A DNA stretch of 5,122 nucleotides from Pseudomonadota bacterium (GTDB lineage Bacteria > Pseudomonadota > Alphaproteobacteria > Rhizobiales > Afifellaceae): the NCBI GenBank assembly GCA_023417735.1, contig JAEZEK010000106.1, positions 1 to 5,122 of the forward strand. Direction: 5' to 3'. How positions within the stretch are numbered: position 1 is the first letter of the stretch; each line of letters opens with the position of its first letter. The translations under genes and the position numbers were made by a program. This document shows positions 1-5,122 of this stretch, in pieces. Below the pieces are notes generated by a model that saw nothing but the letters and a program-made list of their open reading frames with translations, made no database searches and had not been told where the DNA came from.

Positions 1-20
1 CCGCAGGGCCGTCCCTCGTC

Positions 21-25
21 AGGGG
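21..25 (+). promoter_or_regulatory. Ribosome binding site that decides the tctB start
   Basis: AGGGG lies 6 bases before the ATG at 32 but directly abuts the ATG at 26. The spacing therefore favours 32 as the translation start. This rests on spacing alone. Confidence 0.55.
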
Positions 26-31
26 ATGTCC

Positions 32-475
32 ATGAAGCGCGTCTTCATCCTCGCGATCCTGGCGATCGCGCTGGGCTACACGTATCTCGCCTTCGAGCTG
101 AGCTTCCTGTCGTCGACGGGCCGGCTCGGGCCGGGCTTCTTTCCGCGGGTGATCGGCATCGGGCTGATCCTCTCCTGCCTCTACGCGCTCGTCGCCGAAT
201 GGCGCTCGGATGCGCTGCGCGAGGAGCAGAAGGGGCTCTGGGGCGTCACGGTCGCGATGGTGCTGCTCTCCGGCGCGTTCGTGGCGGTGCTGGACGTGCT
301 CGGCGGCCTCCTCTCCATGATCCTCTTCATGTTCGCCGCCCTCTTCATCCTGAACAGGGGCCGGCCCGTGCAGAACCTCGCCCTCTCGCTCCTGCTGCCG
401 GCCGTCATCTACGTGCTCTTCGAACACTGGCTCAATGCGGGCATGCCGGAAGGCATCCTGCGGCTGCCCGTCTGA
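32..475 (+). CDS. tctB: TTT transporter small membrane subunit, TctB family
   Basis: This is the small integral-membrane subunit of a tripartite tricarboxylate transporter, a secondary solute importer that works with the large membrane subunit TctA and a periplasmic binding protein TctC. The protein is 147 aa, the usual TctB size, and is very hydrophobic. It has about four to five membrane segments (roughly residues 4-22, 36-55, 70-88, 91-108 and 114-131). The family signature GPGFFPRVIGIGLI lies at residues 33-46, after the first helix, and the polar stretch EWRSDALREEQKG forms the central loop. I chose the ATG at 32 because AGGGG at 21-25 is then correctly spaced (6 bases). The in-frame ATG at 26 would abut that sequence and add only Met-Ser. 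tctA follows after 6 bases, which implies co-expression. The substrate cannot be read from this subunit. Confidence 0.92.
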   Translation: MKRVFILAILAIALGYTYLAFELSFLSSTGRLGPGFFPRVIGIGLILSCLYALVAEWRSDALREEQKGLWGVTVAMVLLSGAFVAVLDVLGGLLSMILFMFAALFILNRGRPVQNLALSLLLPAVIYVLFEHWLNAGMPEGILRLPV

Positions 476-481
476 GGCCCC

Positions 482-1981
482 ATGGATCTCTTCGACAATC
501 TCTGGATGGGGCTCTCCGTCGCGGCCACGCCGATGAACATGCTCTATCTGCTGGCCGGGGCGATGGTCGGCATGGTGGTCGGCATCATTCCGGGCTTCGG
601 GCCGGCGGCGGGCCTCGCCATCCTGCTGCCGCTCACCTTCGGCATGGACCCGATCGGCGCCGTCGTGATGCTCGCGGCGATCTACTACGCCTCCATGTAC
701 GGCGGGACGATTACCTCGATCCTCCTCAACACGCCGGGCGAATCGGCGACGGTGGCCAGCACCTTCGACGGCTATCCGCTCGCCCGCCAGGGCCGCGCCG
801 GGCCGGCGCTCGTCATGCAGGCGGTCGCCTCCTTCGTCGGCGGCACGGTCGGCGTCATCCTGATCACGCTGCTCGCGCCCATGTTCGCGCTGCTGGCGCG
901 GAATTTCGGGCCGCCGGAATACTTCCTGCTCGCGATGATGGGCATGCTGCTCCTGATCGTGATGGTCGGCGGCAACTGGCGCCTCGGCGTCATCTCCGCG
1001 CTGATCGGCTTCGCGCTCGGCACCGTCGGCGTGGATCTCGAGACCGGCCAGCAGCGCTTCACCTTCGGCTCGGCCGAGCTCATCGGCGGCATCGACTTCA
1101 TCCCGATCGCGATCGGGCTGTTCGGCCTCGGCGAGCTCTACTACTCGCTCTACAACGGCCTCCACCTCTCGCGCTCCGGCTCGATCGTCGACTACCACAA
1201 GGAGCCGCGCTTCTGGCCCGAGGCGCGCGACTTCATCGAGACCCGCTTCACGCTCATCCGGGGCTCGCTGCTCGGCTTCGTCGTCGGCGTGATCCCGGGC
1301 GCCGGCGCGACGATCGCCTCGCTGATGTCCTATTCCATCGAGAAGTCGCTCTCGCCCACGCCGGAGAAGTTCGGCAAGGGGGCGATGCCGGGCCTGGTCG
1401 GGCCGGAATCGGCCAACAACGCCGCCTCCGCCGGCGCCATGGTGCCGCTCCTCACCCTCGGCATCCCGGGCTCGGCCTCGACCGCGGTGCTGCTCGCCGC
1501 CTTCCTGCTCTGGGGCCTGCGCCCCGGGCCGCTGCTCATGTCGCAGAACCCGGAATTCGCATGGGGCCTGATCGCCAGCATGTATCTCGGCAACGTGGCG
1601 CTGCTCGCCATCAACATCTTCGCCATTCCGCTCTTCGTGTGGATGGTGAAGACGCCGTACCGGCTGCTCGCGCCCGCCGTCATCGTCGTCTGCACGGTCG
1701 GCACCTACAGCGTCCACAGCTCGATCGTGGAGACCTGGCTGATGTTCCTCGCCGGTATCGTCGGCTTCTTCATGAAGAAGTTCGGCTTCTCGCCGGCCGC
1801 GCTCGTGCTCGCGCTGGTCCTCGGCAAGCTCGCCGAGGAGGCGCTCCGGCAGACGCTCACCATCTCGCGCGGCTCGTTCTGGATCTTCCTGGAGCGGCCG
1901 ACCTCGCTCTGGATCATCGGCATCACGGTGGCCGTGCTGATGATCGCGCCGGTTCTCCGACGCGCGCAGCCGAAGGGCTGA
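482..1981 (+). CDS. tctA: TTT transporter large membrane subunit, TctA family
   Basis: This is the large channel-forming inner-membrane subunit of a tripartite tricarboxylate transporter, which imports carboxylates delivered by a TctC binding protein. Its 499 aa match the usual family length of about 500, and it is hydrophobic throughout, with many membrane helices. The TctA hallmarks are present. The first half has GIIPGFGPAAGL at residues 34-45, then YYASMYGGTITSILLNTPGE at 68-87 and FDGYPLARQG at 95-104. The second half has GVIPGAGATIAS at 269-280, FGKGAMPGLVGPESANNAA at 297-315 and LGIPGSASTAVLL at 326-338. The paired G(I/V)IPG motifs reflect the internal two-fold repeat known in this family. 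The ATG at 482 is preceded by GAGG at 474-477, which overlaps the tctB stop codon, so translation is probably coupled. The substrate is undetermined: TctA subunits serve citrate, other di- and tricarboxylates and aromatic acids, and the specificity lies in TctC, which is absent here. The reading frame is intact and shows no damage. Confidence 0.97.
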   Translation: MDLFDNLWMGLSVAATPMNMLYLLAGAMVGMVVGIIPGFGPAAGLAILLPLTFGMDPIGAVVMLAAIYYASMYGGTITSILLNTPGESATVASTFDGYPLARQGRAGPALVMQAVASFVGGTVGVILITLLAPMFALLARNFGPPEYFLLAMMGMLLLIVMVGGNWRLGVISALIGFALGTVGVDLETGQQRFTFGSAELIGGIDFIPIAIGLFGLGELYYSLYNGLHLSRSGSIVDYHKEPRFWPEARDFIETRFTLIRGSLLGFVVGVIPGAGATIASLMSYSIEKSLSPTPEKFGKGAMPGLVGPESANNAASAGAMVPLLTLGIPGSASTAVLLAAFLLWGLRPGPLLMSQNPEFAWGLIASMYLGNVALLAINIFAIPLFVWMVKTPYRLLAPAVIVVCTVGTYSVHSSIVETWLMFLAGIVGFFMKKFGFSPAALVLALVLGKLAEEALRQTLTISRGSFWIFLERPTSLWIIGITVAVLMIAPVLRRAQPKG

Positions 1982-2017
1982 CGCGCCGCAACGAGGTCAC
2001 CACCGTCAGGAGCAGGG

Positions 2018-2443
2018 ATGAACGAGGAAGCGGCCCGCGCGGCCTTCGAGACGGCGCTGTCCACCTACGAGCAGAAGTTCGAGACCTTCTTCCTCGCCCG
2101 CCTGTTCGGGCTGGAGATCACCTACACGGACGACACCTGCGTGGTGGAGATCCCCGTCGCCGACTTCATGTCGAACCCGCAGGGCAGCCTCCACGGCGGC
2201 GTCATCGCCTTCGCGCTCGACGTCTCGATGGGTCATCTCATCAAGCACAGGACGGGCAAGGCGGGCATCACGCTGGAGATGAAGGTCCAGTACATGCGGC
2301 CCGCAATGCCCGGCCGGGTCCGCTGCGAAGGCCGGTTCCTGCGCATCGGCCGCAACGTCAGCCAGATGGAATCGCGCATGACCGACGCCGGCGGCAAGCT
2401 CCTCGCCATGGCGACGGCGACTTGGCAGATGCCGCAGGGGTGA
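2018..2443 (+). CDS. PaaI-family hotdog-fold acyl-CoA thioesterase
   Basis: The 141-aa protein is a single hotdog domain, predicted to be cytoplasmic and to hydrolyse an acyl- or aryl-CoA thioester to the free acid and CoA. The diagnostic stretch is NPQGSLHGGVIAFALDVSMG at residues 53-72. It carries the HGG motif (His59-Gly60-Gly61) at the start of the central helix and Asp68, the position of the usual catalytic acid in PaaI-type enzymes. The segment ITLEMKVQYMRPAMPGRVRCEG at about 84-105, followed by beta strands ending in ATATWQM, is the standard second half of the fold. The first 30 residues form a helical lead-in. AGGAG at 2008-2012, 5 bases before the ATG, supports the start. The gene begins 36 bases after tctA on the same strand and looks like the last gene of that operon. 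The substrate is unknown. Phenylacetyl-type, hydroxyaryl and short-chain CoA esters are all possible for the family. Confidence 0.93.
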   Translation: MNEEAARAAFETALSTYEQKFETFFLARLFGLEITYTDDTCVVEIPVADFMSNPQGSLHGGVIAFALDVSMGHLIKHRTGKAGITLEMKVQYMRPAMPGRVRCEGRFLRIGRNVSQMESRMTDAGGKLLAMATATWQMPQG

Positions 2444-2495
2444 GGAGCGCCGCTTTCGTCGAACAGGGCCCGGCACGCCGCGCCGCAGCCATCGC
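2444..2495. other. Convergent intergenic gap without a clear terminator
   Basis: These 52 bases separate the 3' ends of the thioesterase and MFS genes. I looked for a bidirectional hairpin with a T-run on either strand and found none. The sequence is GC-rich and lacks poly-T. Termination here may be Rho-dependent or may lie inside the opposing gene. Confidence 0.5.
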
Positions 2496-3734
2496 TCACG
2501 CGGCCGGCGCGTCCTCGTGCTCCGGGTGGAGCGGGGCGGCGACGGGGGTCGTCTGCGGCAGCGGCTGGAAGGCGGCCTGCGCCTCGGCCGGCAGCGACGG
2601 GCGGGCGAAGGTCCGCGCGATCCCGAAGCCGGCCGCGCCGAGCGCCATGACCGCCGAGAACACGAAGAGCCCGGAGGGGCCGATCAGCGACATCGCGACG
2701 GAGCCGGCGAGCGGGCCGAGAATGGCGCCGACGGAATTGAGCAGGATCAGCCCGCCGCTCGCCGCGACGAGGTCGGACTTCGCCACGTAATCGTTGGTGT
2801 GCGCGAGCGACAGCGGGTAGAGGCTGAACGACAGCCCGCCGAAGAAGAGCGCGAAGGCCAGGAACCGCCATTGCTCGGCCGCCGGCGTGGCCCAGAGGCC
2901 GAGGCTCGCGGCGCCGAGCACGGCGGCGACCGCGATGATCACCGTGCGTCGGTCGAGGATGTCGGAGAGGCGCCCGAGCGGCCATTGGAGCAGGACCCCG
3001 CCGAGGATCAGCACGGTCATGAAGGCCGCCGTTCCCGATACGCCGAAGCCGGAGGTCGCGCCGAATACCGGACCCAGGCTGTAGAGCGCACCCGTCATCG
3101 TCCCGCTGATGAAGACGCCGGCAAGCCCGAGCGGCGAAGCCCGGTAGAGCTTGCGCAGGCTGAAGGAGGTCACGTCCGGGAGCATGGGCGGCGCCGTGCG
3201 GGTGAGCGAGACCGGCACGAGCGAGATCGAGACCAGGATCGAGATCACCATGAAGAGCAGGGCGCCGGGATCGGCTTCCAGATTGAGGAGCTGCTGGCCC
3301 GCCCCGAGCGCCGCGTAGAGTGTGACCATGTAGAGCGAAAGGATCCGCCCGCGCGTCTCGTTGCTGGCCTGGTCGTTCAGCCAGCTCTCCACGCACATGT
3401 AGATGCCGGCGAGGCAGAGGCCCTCGAGGAACCGCAGCGCCGTCCAGAGCCAGACGTCCGCAACGATCGCGTGGCCGAGCGAAGCCGCCGAGAAGACGGA
3501 GGCGAAGGCCGCGAACGCCCGGATGTGCCCGACGCGGCTGATCAGCCGGAAGCACTGCATGGATCCGACGGTGAGGCCGGCGAAATAGGCGGCGCCGACG
3601 ATCCCGACGGCGACCGGCCCCGCGCCCGCCAGCGACAGCCGGATGCCGATCAGCGTGCCGAGCGCGCCGTTGCCGAGCATCAGGAAGGCGACGCTCACCA
3701 GGATCGGAAGAATGGACGAAAAGGCTGAGTTCAC
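2496..3734 (-). CDS. Major facilitator superfamily transporter, YcaD-like
   Basis: This is an inner-membrane secondary transporter of 412 aa with a twelve-helix MFS pattern. The sequence resembles the YcaD-type branch. The strongest marker is the loop and helix at residues 114-130, CVESWLNDQASNETRGR, which continues into ILSLYMVTLY. An MFS motif-A-like loop in the second half, GRLSDILDRR, is at 254-263. A weaker motif-A position in the first half lies around 57-74. The C-terminal tail after about residue 375 is hydrophilic and proline-rich (FQPLPQTTPVAAP at 389-401), as I recall from alphaproteobacterial relatives. The start codon is GTG, with a purine-rich AGGAAGAGAG upstream. The next in-frame Met would fall inside the first helix, so GTG is the best choice. 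The substrate of YcaD-like carriers is not established. The gene lies 102 bases downstream of the L2HGDH-like oxidoreductase on the same strand and may be co-transcribed with it. It converges on the thioesterase gene. Confidence 0.93.
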   Translation of the reverse strand: MNSAFSSILPILVSVAFLMLGNGALGTLIGIRLSLAGAGPVAVGIVGAAYFAGLTVGSMQCFRLISRVGHIRAFAAFASVFSAASLGHAIVADVWLWTALRFLEGLCLAGIYMCVESWLNDQASNETRGRILSLYMVTLYAALGAGQQLLNLEADPGALLFMVISILVSISLVPVSLTRTAPPMLPDVTSFSLRKLYRASPLGLAGVFISGTMTGALYSLGPVFGATSGFGVSGTAAFMTVLILGGVLLQWPLGRLSDILDRRTVIIAVAAVLGAASLGLWATPAAEQWRFLAFALFFGGLSFSLYPLSLAHTNDYVAKSDLVAASGGLILLNSVGAILGPLAGSVAMSLIGPSGLFVFSAVMALGAAGFGIARTFARPSLPAEAQAAFQPLPQTTPVAAPLHPEHEDAPAA

Positions 3735-3743
3735 GCTGTCGGG

Positions 3744-3753
3744 CTCTCTTCCT
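3744..3753 (-). promoter_or_regulatory. Purine-rich ribosome binding site for the GTG-started MFS gene
   Basis: Read on the minus strand this is AGGAAGAGAG. Its 3' end is 9 bases from the GTG at 3734-3732. It supports GTG as the real start, although the AGGA part is farther away (about 14 bases) than ideal. Confidence 0.45.
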
Positions 3754-3836
3754 GCCGGTCGGGCGGCTCGGCCGCGCGGGATCCGCTCCGGCTTCGGCGG
3801 GCTACCCGAATGGACCGGGGCCGCGCAACCGCCCGC

Positions 3837-4946
3837 CTACACGTCGCTGAGCCGGCCGGCGACCTCGTCGGCGACCGCGAGTGACGCAGTGAGCCCAGGG
3901 CTCTCCATGCCGAAGAGGTTGACGAGGCCCGCGACGCCGTGCGTCTCCGGGCCGTCGATGCGGAAATCGCCGGCCGCCTCGTTGGCGCGGACGAGCTTCG
4001 GCCGGATGCCGGCATAGCCGGGGGCGAGGACGTCGTCGGGCAGCGCCGGCCAGTAACGCCGGATGGCGGCGTAGAAGAGGTCGCCGCGCCTGGGGTCGAC
4101 GTCGTAGTCGATCGCCTCGATCCATTCGGCGTCCGGGCCGAAGCGGGCGTTGCCGGCGAGGTCGAGGGTGAGGTGCACGCCGAGGCTCGCGCTGTTCGGC
4201 ATCGGATAGATGAGGTGGCTGAAGGGCGAGCGCATGCCGAGCGTGAAGTAGTTGCCCTTGGCGTAGCGGGTCTCGGGCACGTGGGCCGGATCCAGGCCGC
4301 CGATCGCGGCGGCCACCCGGGAGGCGTGGAGGCCGGCGGAATTGACGAGCGCGCGCGCCGTGACGCGGGTCTCCTCCTCGCCGCCGACGCGGATCGCGAA
4401 CGTGCCGTCGGGCGCCTGTTCCGCGGCGAGGAAGGGCGCCCGGAAGATGACGGTGGCGCCGGCATTCTCGGCGTCGCCGAGAAGCGCGAGCATGTAGGCA
4501 TGGCTGTCGAGAATGCCGGTGGAGGGTGAAAGCGCGCCGCCGACCGTCTTCAGCGCCGGCTCCAGGACGTGCGCCTCCTCCGCGCCGATCATGCGCAGGT
4601 CGTCGACGCCGTTCGCCTGCCCGCGGGCGAGCAGCGATTCGACCACCGGCAGTTCGTCCGCCTCGACGGCGACGAGGATCTTGCCGCAGCGCAGGTGAGG
4701 AATGCCGCGCTCGGCGAGGTAGCCGTAGAGACGATGGCGGCCCTCGACGCAGAGCCGCGCCTTCAGGCTGCCGGGCGGGTAGTAGATGCCGGCATGGATG
4801 ACCTCGCTGTTGCGGGACGAGGTCTCCATGCCGAAGGACTCGGCCCTCTCGACGACCAGAACGGAGCGGCCGGAGAGGGCGAGCGCCCGCGTGACCGCAA
4901 GCCCCACGACGCCCGCGCCGACGACGACCGCATCGAAATCCGCCAT
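3837..4946 (-). CDS. FAD-dependent oxidoreductase, L-2-hydroxyglutarate dehydrogenase (L2HGDH/LhgO) family
   Basis: This 369-aa flavoprotein of the DAO fold probably oxidises an L-2-hydroxy acid such as L-2-hydroxyglutarate to the 2-oxo acid, passing electrons to the quinone pool or to oxygen. The N-terminus DAVVVGAGVVGLAVTRALA (residues 5-23) is a Rossmann FAD-binding GxGxxG motif, and the glutamate of LVVER at 30-34 is the expected ribose-binding acid. The family block is SSRNSEVIHAGIYYPPGSLK at 43-62, followed by ARLCVEG and CGKILVAVE at 87-95, closely matching what I recall of human L2HGDH. NSAGLHA at 202-208, AGIRPKL at 312-318 and FGMESPGLTASLA at 345-357 complete the C-terminal flavin and substrate region. 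The protein is shorter than E. coli LhgO (about 420 aa), so the exact substrate is uncertain. I chose the ATG at 4946 because a strong GGAGGAG precedes it and the FAD motif starts normally. The upstream ATG at 5018 would add 24 arginine-rich residues with no apparent role. Confidence 0.93.
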   Translation of the reverse strand: MADFDAVVVGAGVVGLAVTRALALSGRSVLVVERAESFGMETSSRNSEVIHAGIYYPPGSLKARLCVEGRHRLYGYLAERGIPHLRCGKILVAVEADELPVVESLLARGQANGVDDLRMIGAEEAHVLEPALKTVGGALSPSTGILDSHAYMLALLGDAENAGATVIFRAPFLAAEQAPDGTFAIRVGGEEETRVTARALVNSAGLHASRVAAAIGGLDPAHVPETRYAKGNYFTLGMRSPFSHLIYPMPNSASLGVHLTLDLAGNARFGPDAEWIEAIDYDVDPRRGDLFYAAIRRYWPALPDDVLAPGYAGIRPKLVRANEAAGDFRIDGPETHGVAGLVNLFGMESPGLTASLAVADEVAGRLSDV

Positions 4947-4950
4947 ACCG

Positions 4951-4957
4951 CTCCTCC
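4951..4957 (-). promoter_or_regulatory. Strong Shine-Dalgarno sequence setting the oxidoreductase start
   Basis: On the minus strand this reads GGAGGAG, with 4 bases between it and the ATG at 4946-4944. It is the best ribosome binding site in the window. It argues against the longer reading that begins at 5018. Confidence 0.7.
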
Positions 4958-5059
4958 GCGTCTGCCGGCCCGGCTGTAAGCCGAACCGGCGGCGAAGAAA
5001 ACCGGCGACGGACGGCATCGGGACGTTGGGCGGACCGGGGCCACCCGAACGTTGCGGCC

Positions 5060-5122
5060 TCCACTGTCGTCATGCCCGGGTCCGACCCGGCCTCCAGAGG
5101 CGGTGGAGGGGTCGCGGTGGAT
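5060..5122. repeat. Partial palindromic element, probably an interspersed repeat, cut by the window edge
   Basis: Two stem-loops lie almost back to back outside any gene. The first has arms CCGGGT (5076-5081) and ACCCGG (5085-5090) around a 3-base loop. The second has arms CCTCCA (5091-5096) and TGGAGG (5104-5109) around a 7-base loop. TCCAC at 5060-5064 can also pair with GTGGA at 5117-5121. The 7-mer CGGTGGA occurs twice, 14 bases apart (5101-5107 and 5115-5121). The lead-in GTCGTCATGCCCGGG resembles the opening of small interspersed palindromic repeats that I recall from many alphaproteobacterial intergenic regions, which often close with a mirrored CCCGGGCATGAC. The closing half would lie beyond the window. 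Membership in a repeat family is inferred. The stems are seen directly. Confidence 0.6.

Noticed and set aside
199..2790. An 863-codon open frame on the + strand across tctB, tctA and the thioesterase
   Set aside because: It runs in a different frame over three well-supported genes. Its translation is dominated by Arg, Ala, Gly, His and Pro, as expected for an off-frame reading of GC-rich codons, and it has no recognisable domain.
2517..3728. A 403-codon open frame on the + strand opposite the MFS gene
   Set aside because: It is the antisense shadow of a clear MFS protein. The product is low-complexity and rich in Arg, Glu, Asp and Gly, with no hydrophobic core.
3763..3775. Short hairpin GCGGC-TCG-GCCGC between the oxidoreductase and MFS genes
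   Set aside because: It has only five base pairs and no T-run on either strand. It is not enough to call a terminator or operator.
3796..3837. Possible hairpin GGCGGGC (3796-3802) with GCCCGCC (3831-3837) after the oxidoreductase stop
   Set aside because: The loop is 28 bases, there is no T-run, and one arm overlaps the stop codon. This is weak for an intrinsic terminator and expected by chance in such GC-rich sequence.
4967..5030. A promoter for the oxidoreductase in the TTTTCTT...GGCTTACAG region on the minus strand
   Set aside because: The candidate -35 and -10 boxes match consensus poorly and the spacing is about 15 bases. I could not defend a promoter call.
3812..5042. GGACCGGGGCC occurring at 3812-3822 and 5032-5042, flanking the oxidoreductase as a direct repeat
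   Set aside because: Several 11-base matches are expected by chance in a GC-rich window of this size. There is no transposase, inverted end or composition break to suggest an inserted unit.
3802..5073. Long minus-strand frames (3802-5073 and 3731-4501) overlapping the oxidoreductase
   Set aside because: They are off-frame shadows of the FAD enzyme, Arg- and Ala-rich with no motif. The in-frame protein has a complete set of family motifs.

Overview
The window comes from a GC-rich bacterial genome. Third codon positions in all five genes are almost entirely G or C, and the gene families and the palindromic repeat near the right end fit an alphaproteobacterium, probably of the Hyphomicrobiales type. 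That assignment is inferred from composition and family resemblance, not from a marker gene. The region is compact and almost fully coding. No rRNA, tRNA, CRISPR array, insertion sequence or phage gene is visible.

Left part, + strand (1-2443): a tight three-gene cluster. The small membrane subunit (tctB) and the large membrane subunit (tctA) of a tripartite tricarboxylate transporter (TTT) are 6 bases apart. A PaaI-type hotdog thioesterase follows 36 bases later. Strong Shine-Dalgarno sequences and the lack of any convincing terminator between them suggest one operon. The periplasmic binding subunit TctC, which would define the substrate, is not in the window. It may lie just upstream, or it may be an orphan encoded elsewhere. 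The thioesterase suggests that the imported carboxylate is handled as a CoA thioester, but this is only a contextual inference.

Right part, - strand (2496-4946): an FAD-dependent oxidoreductase of the L-2-hydroxyglutarate dehydrogenase (L2HGDH/LhgO) family is transcribed first. A YcaD-like major facilitator transporter with a GTG start follows 102 bases later. The two may be co-transcribed. They converge on the TTT/thioesterase cluster across a 52-base gap (2444-2495) in which I see no clear terminator hairpin.

Gaps: 2444-2495 and 3735-3836 hold no gene. The 176 bases from 4947 to 5122 hold the ribosome binding site of the oxidoreductase, no promoter I can defend, and from about 5060 onward the start of a palindromic element that runs off the window. 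Taken together this is an ordinary carboxylate uptake and metabolism neighbourhood. I found no credible sign of an undescribed system. The most useful points for follow-up are the transporter-thioesterase linkage, the pairing of the L2HGDH-like enzyme with an MFS carrier, and the terminal repeat.
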